DNA from: Pseudomonas sp. L5B5
GTDB taxonomy: Bacteria; Pseudomonadota; Gammaproteobacteria; Pseudomonadales; Pseudomonadaceae
Assembly (NCBI RefSeq): GCF_020520285.1
Contig: NZ_CP084742.1
Coordinates: 6,559,501 to 6,623,500 of the forward strand
Length of the DNA stretch: 64,000 bases
Reading direction: 5' to 3'
Shown: one piece after another, positions 45,536 to 55,373 of the stretch
How positions within the stretch are numbered: position 1 is the first letter of the stretch
Layout of the letters: each line of letters opens with the position of its first letter
Notes under the pieces: generated by a model
Seen by the model: only the letters and a program-made list of their open reading frames with translations
Told to the model about the DNA's origin: nothing
The model's database searches: none
Position numbers and translations under genes: made by a program

Positions 45536-46918
45536 TCAGTGCACCCAGACTTCCACTCGCCGGTTCTTGATCCGGCCCTCGTCGAGGTTGTTGGCGGCCA
45601 CCGGCAACTGTGCGCCGAAACCCCGAATCTCGCGGAACACCACACCACTTTTCACCAGCTCCCGACGCACCGCCATGGCCCGCAGCTTGGACAGCAAGGC
45701 CGCGCGGGTCGGGTCGCTCTTGGCGTCGCCAAATCCGGCCAGGGTTACCTGGCGGTTCAGCTTGCCGTGCTGGCGCAGGTAGTCCAGGACCCGGTTCAGG
45801 TCCTGGCGCGCCTTGTTGTCCAGGCTGGCACTGCCTTCCTCGAAGCGAAAGTTCACGCTCAGGCGCTGGGCCTCCCGGGCCAGTGCCTGGTACGCCTCGG
45901 GCATCTGCGGGCCGGGCTCCACGCTCATGGCTTGCACGGTCTGGGCGACGAAACCGTTGGCGGCCACTATGGCCTGGCCCTTGGCACTCTGGGCGAAACT
46001 CACCAGGGCTTTGGCCCAAGGGTTTTGGCTGCTGGGTGGCAAGTACAGGTACAGGCGCCGTGACAGCGGATAGTCTTCCGTGGCGATCAGGCTGTTGAGC
46101 GGCAACATGGGTTGCGAGTCACCGTCGACGATGGCCACCGCCTTTGCCTGGCGTACGTAGGGCAGGCCGATGAAACCTATGCCCTGGGGATCTCGGCTGA
46201 CTGCGTCGGACAACTGTTCGCTGGATTCGAAGCGTTTTGCACTGGGACTCAGGGTCTTGCCGCGTCGGCCCAGGACCAGTTCCCTGAAGGTGTCGTAGGT
46301 GCCGGACTGGTCATCCCGGGCATACAGGTGTACCGCGCCACCGGCGCCGCCCAGATCTTCCCAGGTCCTGGCTTCGCCGCTGAACAGCCGGGCCAGTTGC
46401 TCGGTGCTCAGTCGGGTCAGAGGGTTGTGCGGGTGGAGGATGATTGCCAGGCCGTCGATGGCAATCACCTGTTCGGCGTCGGGACTTTTCAGGTCCCCGA
46501 GGTTTTCCAGCTCCACCAGTTCACGGTCCTTGATCGGTCGCGATGCTGCGGCGAGATCGGCCTGGCCGTTCTGCAGTGCGCTGAAGCCGGTGCTCGAGCC
46601 GTGGGCCGCCACGTCCACCCGGACCTGTCGGCCCTGGACGGTCTGGCCGATGACCCGTTGTTCGTTGTCCTTGCCACTGGCTTCGATTCTGACGTCATGC
46701 AGGCCCTGTTGTTCCATCAGTCCCTTGACCAGCGCCGGGCCCAGTCGGGCGCCGATGGTGTTGGAACCCTGGATGCGCAGCACCTGGGTGTTTTCCGCTG
46801 CCAGGGGCAGGGCGGCAAATACCGACCAGGGCAGGGCGTAACAAATGAAGCCGATCAGAAACAGGCTGATGGTCCGGCACCAGATATCTCGTTCGCTGGC
46901 GGAGGAAACGCGGGGCAT
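45536..46918 (-). CDS. PstS-like periplasmic-binding protein fused to an OmpA domain
   Basis: This 460-residue exported protein has a signal segment (ISLFLIGFICYALPWSVFA). A phosphate-binding-protein-like domain (~residues 40-330) follows: LRIQGSNTIGARLGPALVKG, AHGSSTGFSALQNGQADLAA and GSGTYDTF-like DDQSGTYDTFRELVLG. An OmpA/peptidoglycan-binding domain makes up the end (~350-460; LAGFGDAKSD...RRVEVWVH). It would tether a ligand sensor or scavenger to the cell wall. The actual ligand is not known; the phosphate-site Ser/Thr pattern is only partial. Confidence 0.82.
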   Translation of the reverse strand: MPRVSSASERDIWCRTISLFLIGFICYALPWSVFAALPLAAENTQVLRIQGSNTIGARLGPALVKGLMEQQGLHDVRIEASGKDNEQRVIGQTVQGRQVRVDVAAHGSSTGFSALQNGQADLAAASRPIKDRELVELENLGDLKSPDAEQVIAIDGLAIILHPHNPLTRLSTEQLARLFSGEARTWEDLGGAGGAVHLYARDDQSGTYDTFRELVLGRRGKTLSPSAKRFESSEQLSDAVSRDPQGIGFIGLPYVRQAKAVAIVDGDSQPMLPLNSLIATEDYPLSRRLYLYLPPSSQNPWAKALVSFAQSAKGQAIVAANGFVAQTVQAMSVEPGPQMPEAYQALAREAQRLSVNFRFEEGSASLDNKARQDLNRVLDYLRQHGKLNRQVTLAGFGDAKSDPTRAALLSKLRAMAVRRELVKSGVVFREIRGFGAQLPVAANNLDEGRIKNRRVEVWVH

Positions 46919-47211
46919 GGCGGCACTGGCCTTCTATATAGAGGAGGAGGTGAATGCCGGCGAGATTAAGTCAGGGAAGTGACAGTCCTGTGACGAAGGA
47001 CGCTTGTCGCAAATGAATGGCGAAAGTCCTACGTGATAAATATCTGTTTTCTCTAGATTTTTTACGATTTTGCCCAACGACCGCACCCTGTGGCGCCACG
47101 TAGAGTGGACAACTTTGTCTGTAGGGGATTGGGGCGACTGCCAACGCGCCATCTCCGCAGATGCCCTCGCAGCGTGGAGCTGCTATTTCATCGCGTTCAA
47201 AGGAGTTGCAA
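46919..47211. other. 292-base intergenic region without a recognised gene
   Basis: An AT-rich stretch (TGATAAATATCTG...TCTAGATTTTTTACGATTTTG) is followed by GC-rich sequence, between a minus-strand gene and a plus-strand gene. It probably holds two divergent promoters. I see no sRNA, repeat or terminator. Confidence 0.4.
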
Positions 47212-47544
47212 ATGAGTGCCTGGTTCGAACTGAAGCAGTATGGCAGTGGTGCATGCAGATTCTTGCTGAAGACAAAGGAGGCGCAGACCATGCTGCAAAG
47301 CGACCGCTACCCTTGCCGGGACAGTGCCGAGATGGCTCTCGGCCTGTTCCGCGCACACTGCGCTTCCCCTGAGCGCTACGTCAAGAAAATTTCGTCGGGC
47401 GGAAAACCTTTTTTCAAGCTCAAATCCGGCAAGGATGTGATCCTGGTCAGCCACCTGTACGACTCGGAGGAGGCTCTTGAGAGCGCCATCGGCGCGATCG
47501 TCAGTGCTGGCGCCACGGACCGCGTCGAGCACGTGCAGCTCTAG
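47212..47544 (+). CDS. YegP/DUF1508-like small protein
   Basis: This 110-residue protein has two repeats. The second (PFFKLKSGKDVILVSHLYDS) matches the YegP repeat well; the first (MSAWFELKQYGSGACRFLL) is divergent. DUF1508 proteins are small, cytosolic and of unknown function. An excellent AAAGGAG precedes the ATG, and a terminator follows. Confidence 0.75.
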   Translation: MSAWFELKQYGSGACRFLLKTKEAQTMLQSDRYPCRDSAEMALGLFRAHCASPERYVKKISSGGKPFFKLKSGKDVILVSHLYDSEEALESAIGAIVSAGATDRVEHVQL

Positions 47545-47549
47545 CAGGC

Positions 47550-47582
47550 AGAAAAAAGCCCATCATCAGATGGGCTTTTTTG
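47550..47582. terminator. Bid[27 protein letters not shown] the YegP-like gene and xthA
   Basis: AAAAAAGCCCATC and GATGGGCTTTTTT form a stem with a three- to four-base loop, with T-runs on both strands. Confidence 0.9.
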
Positions 47583-47592
47583 TGCCTGGCCG

Positions 47593-48405
47593 TCAGCTCA
47601 GCTCGAGCCAGATCGGTGCATGGTCGGAAGGTTTCTCCATGCCCCGCAACTCGTAGTCGACCCCGGCGTCCTTGACTCGTGGCAGCAGGCCGCGGGAAGT
47701 CAGGATCAGGTCGATGCGCAGGCCCCGCTTGGGTTCGTCCTCGAAGCCGCGGCTGCGGTAGTCGAACCAGCTGAAGCGATCATTCACTTCGGGATTCAGG
47801 TGCCGGAAGCTATCCACCAACCCCCAGTTCTTCAGGCGTGCCATCCACTCGCGCTCTTCCGGCAGGAAGCTGCACTTGCCGGTCTTGAGCCAGCGCTTGG
47901 CGTTGTCGGCACCAATGCCAATGTCGCAGTCTTGCGGGGAGATATTCACGTCGCCCATGACCACCAGCGGCTGGTCATGGCTGAAGCGGCTTTCCAGCAA
48001 CTGTTGCAGGTCGCTGTAGAAACGCGCCTTGGCCGGGAACTTGGTGGGGTGGTCGCGACTTTCGCCCTGGGGGAAGTAGCCGTTCATGATGGTCACCGGC
48101 GTGCCATCGGCATCGGCGAAGGTGCCCCAGATGAAGCGGCGCTGGGCGTCTTCGTCATCGCCTTCGAACCCCTTGTGCAGGGCCAGTGGCGCCTGGCGCG
48201 AGAGCAGGGCGACCCCGTAGTGGCCCTTCTGGCCGTGGTAATGCACGTGATAACCCAGGGCCTGGACCTCGGCCAGGGGGAACTGGTCGTCGGAAACCTT
48301 GGTTTCCTGCAGGCCGATCACGTCCGGTTGGTGCTTGTCGATCAGCGCCGCCAGCTGATGGGGGCGGGCACGCAGGCCGTTGATATTGAACGAGACGATC
48401 TTCAT
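47593..48405 (-). CDS. xthA: Exodeoxyribonuclease III
   Basis: This 270-residue AP endonuclease has [47 protein letters not shown] and the terminal [10 protein letters not shown]. It repairs abasic and 3'-blocked sites. ATG 48405 is at the family start. The gene is well conserved in Pseudomonas. Confidence 0.96.
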   Translation of the reverse strand: MKIVSFNINGLRARPHQLAALIDKHQPDVIGLQETKVSDDQFPLAEVQALGYHVHYHGQKGHYGVALLSRQAPLALHKGFEGDDEDAQRRFIWGTFADADGTPVTIMNGYFPQGESRDHPTKFPAKARFYSDLQQLLESRFSHDQPLVVMGDVNISPQDCDIGIGADNAKRWLKTGKCSFLPEEREWMARLKNWGLVDSFRHLNPEVNDRFSWFDYRSRGFEDEPKRGLRIDLILTSRGLLPRVKDAGVDYELRGMEKPSDHAPIWLELS

Positions 48406-48578
48406 GGTCGGCGGTCCTGGCAAAACACCGATGCTAGCTGACTACGCCCGGGCCGACCAGCGTGGCAGCGTCGCCGATGCGCTGCTAATGTCCTTGGGCG
48501 TGGGAACGATCAGCGGCGCGCAAGGCTCGTACTACAAGAGCGCGGCCCTTCACGCCGCGCCAGGGAGGAGTGACCGTC

Positions 48579-49229
48579 ATGCCTGATGCCAGCAACGCCA
48601 TTGCCGATGTCCACATGCTCGACAGCGGGTATTCCCGTGAAGCGCGGTCATTGCTGTACCAGGCCTACCGGCACGAACCGACCTTCGGTTTCATCTTCGA
48701 GTCCGAGCGCCCCGGCTACGAGCAGCGCGTGCGGGCCACGGTACGCGAGCTGGTCAAGCAGCACTTTTTGCAGGACCTGCCGGCCATCGGCCTGTTGGTC
48801 AACGATCGGTTGATCGCCATCGCCCTGATCGCACCGCCGCAGCGGCGCCTGGGAATCACCGAGAGCTGGGCCTGGCGCCTGCGCATGGTGCTGAGTACCG
48901 GTTTTCGCTGTACCCGGCGCTACCTGGAGTATCACGATGCCGTGCAGGCCTGCCTGCCCAATGACGCACTGCATGTGCTGCCGTTGCTGGGGGTGCATCC
49001 GCAGTTCCAGGGCCAGCATTTCGGTGAGCAGTTGCTCAAAGCGGTGCACAACTGGTGCGCGGAGGATGCGCATTCCCAGGGCGTGGTGCTTGATACCGGC
49101 AATCCGCGGTACCTGGCCTTCTACCAGCGCCAGGGCTACCTGGAGATCGGCGAAGTGGCGGTGGGGCCTGTCCGCGAGCATGTATTCTTTCATGCCAATC
49201 CACAGCGTCTGCAAAGCGCGACGGGCTGA
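48579..49229 (+). CDS. GNAT-family N-acetyltransferase
   Basis: This 216-residue protein has the acetyl-CoA-binding segment LLGVHPQFQGQHFGEQLLKA and the C-terminal NPRYLAFYQRQGYLEIGEVA typical of GNAT enzymes. The substrate is unknown. ATG 48579 with GGAGG ten bases upstream is preferred over GTG 48570, which is too close to it. It lies just upstream of tamA. Confidence 0.88.
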   Translation: MPDASNAIADVHMLDSGYSREARSLLYQAYRHEPTFGFIFESERPGYEQRVRATVRELVKQHFLQDLPAIGLLVNDRLIAIALIAPPQRRLGITESWAWRLRMVLSTGFRCTRRYLEYHDAVQACLPNDALHVLPLLGVHPQFQGQHFGEQLLKAVHNWCAEDAHSQGVVLDTGNPRYLAFYQRQGYLEIGEVAVGPVREHVFFHANPQRLQSATG

Positions 49230-49293
49230 ATAGAACTTTCCCGGCCTTCGAGTGCTCTATCGCCCTCCCAAGCTCGTGATAGCATCCGCGCCT

Positions 49294-51021
49294 ATGAAGT
49301 TTTCCGGAAGATTCACCAGCGGCTTTTTGCTGTTGTTCACAAGCTGTGCGGCGCTGGCGCAGAGCGAATTGGCTGTCAGGGTCAAGCCTGCCAACGATGA
49401 GCTGAAGGCCAATATCGAAGGTTATATCGGTGACCTGGGTGATCGGGATGAAGAAGCCCTGCTCAGGTTCAGCCGGGGCGCTGAAGAGCAGGCGAAGAAA
49501 GCCGCCCAGGCCCTGGGTTACTACCAACCCCTGATCTCCAGTGAGGTGCGCGGCGGCGACAAGCCGCGCCTGATGCTGCGTGTCGATCCCGGCGAGCCGG
49601 TGCACCTGCGCGACGTGACGATCCGGGTCGAAGGCCCGGCGGCGTCCCTCAAGTCCTTTCGTACCCCCGACAGCGACCAGCTCAAGCCTGGCGCAGTGCT
49701 CAACCATGGGCGTTATGAAGATGCCAAGCGGCTGATCCAGAACCAGGCTTCGCGCTATGGTTTCTTCAGCGGGCGTTTCACCCAGCAGCAGTTGCGGGTG
49801 GACCCCCAGGCCGGGGTGGCGGACATCGAACTGGTCTACGACAGCGGCCCGCGTTATGCCCTGGGCAAGGTCGACTTTGCCGGCGACTCGCTGTTCGATG
49901 AAGACCTGCTGCGGCGCATGGTGCCGTTCAAGACGGGGGCCGCCTACGACTCCGAACTGATCGCCGAGCTCAACCAGGCCTTGCAATCCAGTGGTTATTT
50001 CGAATCGGTACGGGTCGACGCTGCGCCTTCCGCCGCCGAGCATGAGGTGATTCCGGTGGCGGTCCAACTGGAAACCCGCAAGCCCCGCACCATGGGGCTG
50101 GGCCTGGGGTATTCCACCGACGTCGGCCCCCGGGTCAAGGCCAACTGGACCCGGCATTGGGTCAATCCCCAGGGCCACAGCTACGGCTGGGAGGCGGAAG
50201 TCTCGGCGCCACGGCAGAACGTCGGCCTGTGGTACGACATTCCCCTGGACCCACCCCTGACCGACAAGTTGCGATTTGCCGGCGGCTATCAGAATGAAGA
50301 AATTTCCGGCACCGACACGTTGAGCAAGCTGCTGACCTTGGGCCCCGAATGGCACAGCAAGCTGCCCAGTGGCTGGCAGCGGGTGGTGTCGCTCAAGTAC
50401 CAGCGCGAGGAGTACCGGCTGGGGGATGACTCGGGCCTGAGCAACCTGCTGATGCCGGGCCTTACGTATTCCTACCTGCGCAGCGACAACCGGATCGATC
50501 CGCATAACGGCTATCGCCTCCAGTTCGATACCAAGCTGGCCAAGGAGGGCCTGGGTTCGGACAACAACCTGCTGTATGGCACGGTCTTGCTCAAGGGCCT
50601 GACCACGGTCTGGGACAATCATCGCTTGCTGGGGCGAGTGCAGTTCGGCGGCAGCGCCACCAATGGCTACAAATCGGTACCGCCATCGCTGCGCTTCTTC
50701 GCCGGTGGCGACCAGAGCGTGCGTGGCTACGACTACCAGAGCCTGTCGCCGAAGAACTCCGAAGGCGATCGCATCGGCGGCCGCTACATGGTCGCAGGCA
50801 GTGTCGAGTACCAGTATTCCATCGCCGAGAAATGGCGGATCGCGACCTTCGTCGACCAGGGCAACTCCTTCAACAAGCTGGAGCTGCCGAACCTCAAGAC
50901 CGGGGTCGGGGTCGGTGTGCGCTGGGTGTCGCCCGTGGGGCCGATCCGGGTCGATCTGGCCCACGCGATGAACGATGACGGCGGTATACGTTTGCACTTT
51001 TCCATGGGGCCAGAGCTTTGA
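49294..51021 (+). CDS. tamA: Outer-membrane translocation and assembly component TamA
   Basis: This 575-residue Omp85-family protein has a signal peptide (GFLLLFTSCAALA) and three POTRA domains (~residues 25-260). A 16-strand barrel carries the conserved FFAGGDQSVRGYDYQSLSP motif and ends with the aromatic/hydrophobic LHFSMGPEL. It works with TamB to move lipids or autotransporter-type proteins to the outer membrane. Its TGA overlaps the TamB start. Confidence 0.96.
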   Translation: MKFSGRFTSGFLLLFTSCAALAQSELAVRVKPANDELKANIEGYIGDLGDRDEEALLRFSRGAEEQAKKAAQALGYYQPLISSEVRGGDKPRLMLRVDPGEPVHLRDVTIRVEGPAASLKSFRTPDSDQLKPGAVLNHGRYEDAKRLIQNQASRYGFFSGRFTQQQLRVDPQAGVADIELVYDSGPRYALGKVDFAGDSLFDEDLLRRMVPFKTGAAYDSELIAELNQALQSSGYFESVRVDAAPSAAEHEVIPVAVQLETRKPRTMGLGLGYSTDVGPRVKANWTRHWVNPQGHSYGWEAEVSAPRQNVGLWYDIPLDPPLTDKLRFAGGYQNEEISGTDTLSKLLTLGPEWHSKLPSGWQRVVSLKYQREEYRLGDDSGLSNLLMPGLTYSYLRSDNRIDPHNGYRLQFDTKLAKEGLGSDNNLLYGTVLLKGLTTVWDNHRLLGRVQFGGSATNGYKSVPPSLRFFAGGDQSVRGYDYQSLSPKNSEGDRIGGRYMVAGSVEYQYSIAEKWRIATFVDQGNSFNKLELPNLKTGVGVGVRWVSPVGPIRVDLAHAMNDDGGIRLHFSMGPEL

Positions 51022-54000
51022 AGCGTGGTGTGAAGATAACGCTGCTGGCGATCCTTGCGCTGGTGATCCTGTTTCTCCTGGCATTGGCCGCCATCCTGGG
51101 CACCCAGGCCGGCAGCCGCTGGGCCTTGCGCCAGGTGCCGGGGCTGAGCCTGGAGCAATTCGACGGGCGCCTGGGTGGCCAGTGGGCGGCCGCTCACCTG
51201 CTGTGGCAGCAGGGTGATACCCGGGTCGAGCTGCAGGGTGTGCAGTTCGCCTGGTCACCTGCGTGCCTGTTGCGCATGACCCTGTGCATCGAGCAACTGG
51301 AGGCCGACCAGGTCAGCCTGCAGTTTCCTGCCGGCAGCGATGAAAGCTCAGGCCCCATCAGCCTCCCTGATCTGCACTTGCCGCTGGCCATCGAACTGGG
51401 GCAGGTCCGAGTCGGCAGCTTGCTGCTCGACGGCAGCGAGCAACTCAAGGTGCTGCAACTGGCAGCCCACTGGACCACCGAAGGGCTGAGCATCGACTCC
51501 TTGCACCTGCAGCGCGATGACCTCGTCCTGCAACTCACCGGCTTGTTGCAACCCAGCGGCGACTGGCCGCTGGCGGCCCAGGGCAGCCTTGGCCTGCCAG
51601 CCCCCGGTGGCGGCCCCTGGAACCTGGCGCTGAAAGTCGAGGGCGACCTGCTCAAGACCCTCACGCTGCATGCCGACAGCAGCGGGTATCTGCAAGGGCA
51701 ACTGGCTGGCGAGCTGCAGCCGCTGGTGGAGGACCTGCCCGCGCAGGTTCGCATCACCGCCGATGGCTTCAAGGCCAGTGCCGAGCTGCCGGATACCCTG
51801 CAATTGGACGGCCTGGAGCTTACGGGCAAGGGCGACCTGAAACGCGGTTACCAACTCGTCGGCAAGGCCAGTCTGCCCGCCGAGCAAGGGCCGGTGGCGT
51901 TGTCGTTGCAAGGCAAGGTCGACGCCAAGGGCGCACAGGTTGCGGCGCTGGACCTGCTGGCCAGCGACCGGCAGAGCCTCAAGCTCAATGGCCAGCTGGA
52001 CTGGAGCCAGGGTTTTTCCGCCGAGGCCCGCCTGGCCTGGCTGGATTTTCCCTGGCATCGCCTCTATCCGTTGATCGACGAACCGGCCGTGGTGGTGCGC
52101 ACGTTCAACGCCGAGGTGGCGTACCGCGATGGCAACTACCTGGGCAATTTCCAGGGTGACCTGGATGGCCCGGCCGGTGCCTTCAGCCTTGGCAGCCCGT
52201 TCAGTGGCGACCTGGGCCAGATCCACCTGCCGCAATTGCAGCTGACCGCGGGCCAGGGCAAGGCCCAGGGCCACCTGAACCTGCAGTTCGCCGACGGCAT
52301 TGCCTGGGACACGGCCCTGGAACTGTCGGCGATCAACCCTGCCTATTGGCTGGCGGAACTGCCCGGTACCCTGGCCGGCCCGCTGCGCAGCCAGGGCGAG
52401 ATGAAACACCAGCAGCTCAAGCTCAATGCCGACCTGGATCTCAAGGGCCGTCTGCGGGGCCAGCCTGCGCTGTTGCAGGCCAAGGCCGATGGGGCCGGGG
52501 AGCAATGGCAGCTCAGCGCCCTGGATGTGCGTCTCGGGGATAACCGGATCAATGGCACCGCCAGCCTGCAGCAGAAAATCAGCGGCCAACTGGACATCAG
52601 GATGCCGCGCCTGGGCCAGCTCTGGCCACAACTGCGTGGTCAACTCAATGGCCGGGTAGACCTGGCCGGCACGCTCAAGGCACCACAGGGCAAGGCGGAC
52701 CTGACCGGACAGCAACTGGCCTTTGCCGATAACCATCTGCAGAGTCTCAAGCTGGATGCCAGCCTGGATGCGGGGCAAAAGGCCCGGGTCGATCTCAAGG
52801 GTAGCGGGATCCAGGTCGGTGAGACCCAGCTGGGCTCCTTGACCCTGGCCGGGCAGGGCGATATCGGCAAACAGAAACTGCAACTGGACCTGCAGGGCCC
52901 GTTGCTGAAATTGGCCCTGGGCCTGGATGGCGCGCTGGACCAAGGCAACTGGCGCGGACGCCTGGCCACGGGCGAGGTACACAGTGGTGGCCAGGCCTGG
53001 ACACTGCAGAACCCGGCCCGGCTTGAACGCCTGGCCAACGGCACGCTCAATTTCGCCGCCCATTGCTGGGTCAGCGGGGATGCCAGCCTGTGCGGCGAGG
53101 ATCAGCGGCTGATGCCCGATCCGAAGTTGCGCTACCACCTCAAGCGGTTCCCCATCGACAGCCTGGCCCAGTGGCTGCCCAAGGATTTCGCCTGGAAGGG
53201 ACTGCTCAACGCCGATGTCCAGCTGGACCTGCCGGCCAGCGGCCCCAAGGGGCAGATCATCGTGGATGCCAGTAACGGTACCTTGCGCGTCAAGGACAAG
53301 GAGCAGTGGCTGGATTTCCCTTACCAGACGCTCAAGCTCGACTCGCGTCTTGGCCCGCAGCGCATCGACACCCAGTTGCAATTCGATGGTGGCAAGCTCG
53401 GGCAACTGATGGTCCAGGCGCAGATCAACCCGCTGCCCAAGAACAAGCCGCTGTCCGGGGAGTTCCGCCTCAGTGGCCTGGACCTGTCCGTGGCCCGACC
53501 ATTCGTGCCCATGGTGGAGAAGCTCAATGGCAACCTCAATGGCAGTGGCAGGCTGTCTGGCGGATTGCTGGCACCCCAGGTCAACGGCAACCTGCAGCTC
53601 AGTGGTGGCCAGGTGGCTGGTTCCGAATTGCCCACCAGCATCGAGGACTTGCAGCTGACTGCGCAGATCACGGGCGAAAGCGTGCGGCTCGATGGCACCT
53701 GGAAGGGAGGCAAGACCGGGCAGGGCAGCCTGGACGGCAATCTGGCCTGGGGCAGCAACCTGCTGGTGGACCTCAACCTCAAGGGCACGCAGTTGCCGGT
53801 GACGGTCGAGCCTTATGCCGCCCTGGAAGTTGCTCCGGACCTGAAGATCGCGCTGCAGGACAACAAACTGGCGATCAGCGGCAAGGTGTCGATCCCCAAG
53901 GGCCAGATCACCGTGCGTGAACTGCCGCCGTCGACGGTCAAGGTCTCCGATGACACGGTGATCGTCGGCCAGCAGACGGCCGAGGGCAAAACCCCCATGG

Positions 54001-54689
54001 CCATGGCGATGAACATCGATGTGGAAGTGGGGCAGGACAAGCTGGCCTTCAGTGGTTTTGGCCTGACGGCCAACCTGCAGGGGCATGTGCACATCGGCGA
54101 CAACATGGACACCCGTGGCGAGCTGTGGCTCAACGATGGTCGCTATCGGGCCTATGGCCAGCGCCTGAGCGTACGCCGGGCACGACTGCTGTTCGCCGGC
54201 CCCATCGATCAGCCGTACCTGGACATCGAGGCCGTGCGCCAGACCGACAACGTGATCGCCGGCATCCGCTTGAGCGGCAGCGCCGAGCAGCCGACGACGA
54301 AGATCTTCTCCGAGCCGGCCATGAGCCAGGAACAGGCCCTGTCCTACCTGGTGCTGGGGCGTCCGCTGAGTTCCAACGGTGAAGACAACAACATGCTTGC
54401 CCAGGCTGCGCTGGGCCTGGGCCTGATGGGCAGCTCGGAGCTCACCGGCGGCATCGCCAAGAACCTGGGCATCGAGGACTTCCAGCTCGATACCCAAGGC
54501 AGTGGCAACAGCACCAGCGTGGTGGCCAGCGGCAACATTTCCGAACGCTTGAGCCTGCGCTATGGCGTAGGCGTGTTCGAGCCGGCCAGTACCATCGCCT
54601 TGCGCTACAAGCTGAGCAAGAAGGTGTATCTGGAGGCCGCCAGCGGCTTTGCCAGCTCCCTGGACATCTTCTACAAGCGCGACTTCTAG
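51018..54689 (+). CDS. tamB: Translocation and assembly component TamB
   Basis: This 1,223-residue periplasm-spanning protein has an N-terminal membrane anchor (LLAILALVILFLLALAAILG). Long, repeated amphipathic beta sequence follows, ending in the DUF490 domain (SYLVLGRPLSSNGEDNN...LKYKLSKKVYLEA). It belongs to the bridge-like lipid-transfer proteins (AsmA/TamB clan). It begins at TTG 51018, overlapping the tamA stop as TTGA. A GTG at 51030 is an alternative. Confidence 0.95.
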   Translation: MKRGVKITLLAILALVILFLLALAAILGTQAGSRWALRQVPGLSLEQFDGRLGGQWAAAHLLWQQGDTRVELQGVQFAWSPACLLRMTLCIEQLEADQVSLQFPAGSDESSGPISLPDLHLPLAIELGQVRVGSLLLDGSEQLKVLQLAAHWTTEGLSIDSLHLQRDDLVLQLTGLLQPSGDWPLAAQGSLGLPAPGGGPWNLALKVEGDLLKTLTLHADSSGYLQGQLAGELQPLVEDLPAQVRITADGFKASAELPDTLQLDGLELTGKGDLKRGYQLVGKASLPAEQGPVALSLQGKVDAKGAQVAALDLLASDRQSLKLNGQLDWSQGFSAEARLAWLDFPWHRLYPLIDEPAVVVRTFNAEVAYRDGNYLGNFQGDLDGPAGAFSLGSPFSGDLGQIHLPQLQLTAGQGKAQGHLNLQFADGIAWDTALELSAINPAYWLAELPGTLAGPLRSQGEMKHQQLKLNADLDLKGRLRGQPALLQAKADGAGEQWQLSALDVRLGDNRINGTASLQQKISGQLDIRMPRLGQLWPQLRGQLNGRVDLAGTLKAPQGKADLTGQQLAFADNHLQSLKLDASLDAGQKARVDLKGSGIQVGETQLGSLTLAGQGDIGKQKLQLDLQGPLLKLALGLDGALDQGNWRGRLATGEVHSGGQAWTLQNPARLERLANGTLNFAAHCWVSGDASLCGEDQRLMPDPKLRYHLKRFPIDSLAQWLPKDFAWKGLLNADVQLDLPASGPKGQIIVDASNGTLRVKDKEQWLDFPYQTLKLDSRLGPQRIDTQLQFDGGKLGQLMVQAQINPLPKNKPLSGEFRLSGLDLSVARPFVPMVEKLNGNLNGSGRLSGGLLAPQVNGNLQLSGGQVAGSELPTSIEDLQLTAQITGESVRLDGTWKGGKTGQGSLDGNLAWGSNLLVDLNLKGTQLPVTVEPYAALEVAPDLKIALQDNKLAISGKVSIPKGQITVRELPPSTVKVSDDTVIVGQQTAEGKTPMAMAMNIDVEVGQDKLAFSGFGLTANLQGHVHIGDNMDTRGELWLNDGRYRAYGQRLSVRRARLLFAGPIDQPYLDIEAVRQTDNVIAGIRLSGSAEQPTTKIFSEPAMSQEQALSYLVLGRPLSSNGEDNNMLAQAALGLGLMGSSELTGGIAKNLGIEDFQLDTQGSGNSTSVVASGNISERLSLRYGVGVFEPASTIALRYKLSKKVYLEAASGFASSLDIFYKRDF

Positions 54690-54829
54690 CGCCTGCCATT
54701 CCCGGCCGTTGACGCACCCTGCGGCAGCGGCCCGGGCTTGCACGACCTGCTATTTCCTTCCTCGTCACCCGCTCCACGGTGACCGCGCGCCGGTGCGTGG
54801 GCCAAATACAGAGCATGCTAATTATTACG

Positions 54830-54857
54830 TTGACATTCGCTGCCTAGGCAGTAACAT
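54830..54857 (+). promoter_or_regulatory. Promoter of the MarR-EmrAB operon
   Basis: TTGACA (54830-54835) and TAACAT (54852-54857) are separated by 16 bases, and operator 1 fills most of the spacer. This gives direct repression by the MarR protein. Confidence 0.78.
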
Positions 54858-54884
54858 TCTGACACACACTCCCTGCCTAGGCAG
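54840..54884. promoter_or_regulatory. Two identical MarR operators
   Basis: CTGCCTAGGCAG, a perfect 12-base palindrome, occurs at 54840-54851 and again at 54873-54884, 33 bases apart (about three helical turns). It lies just before the MarR gene. Confidence 0.85.
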
Positions 54885-54899
54885 CTAATTGGTGAGCAG

Positions 54900-55373
54900 A
54901 TGAAGCATTTCAAGCCGGACGACTTTCACAATTGCCATCTCGGCCTGCTGCTGGGACGTGCCGCCTTGCTCAAGGACCGGATCATCGACACCCACATGGA
55001 GCCCCATGGCATCACCGCCGCACAGTTCAAGGTGCTGATCATCATGGCCCAGTTCGGCGTCGATACCCCGGCCGAGCTGTGTCGCCACCTGTCCCTGGAC
55101 AGCGGATCGATGACCCGCATGCTCGATCGCCTGGAACAGAAGGACTTCCTCGCCCGTCGGCGTTCGGAAGGCGATCGGCGCCAGGTGCAACTGGTGCTCA
55201 CGGAAGAAGGACGCAAGCTCACCGACCGCCTGCCCGATATCGGCGCCGACGCGATGAACGAATTGGTCGGTGCCATCACGCCCGAGGAGTTGGGCACCCT
55301 GGAACAGATCCTCAAGAAAATTTTGCTGGCCGCTGGTGACCCGATCACCATCCTGCGGGTAGGTGCCAAATGA
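54900..55373 (+). CDS. MarR-family repressor of the efflux operon
   Basis: This 157-residue winged-helix protein resembles EmrR/MprA: TAAQFKVLIIMAQFGVDTPA, LCRHLSLDSGSMTRMLDRLE and RRSEGDRRQVQLVLTEEG. It probably represses its own operon by binding the double CTGCCTAGGCAG site and is released by drug-like phenolics. It overlaps the next gene as ATGA. Confidence 0.93.
   Translation: MKHFKPDDFHNCHLGLLLGRAALLKDRIIDTHMEPHGITAAQFKVLIIMAQFGVDTPAELCRHLSLDSGSMTRMLDRLEQKDFLARRRSEGDRRQVQLVLTEEGRKLTDRLPDIGADAMNELVGAITPEELGTLEQILKKILLAAGDPITILRVGAK

Noticed and set aside
51348..54743. A 1,131-codon frame antisense to tamB
   Set aside because: Shadow of the repetitive high-GC tamB. Composition is low-complexity Gln/Leu/Ala with no recognised domain.
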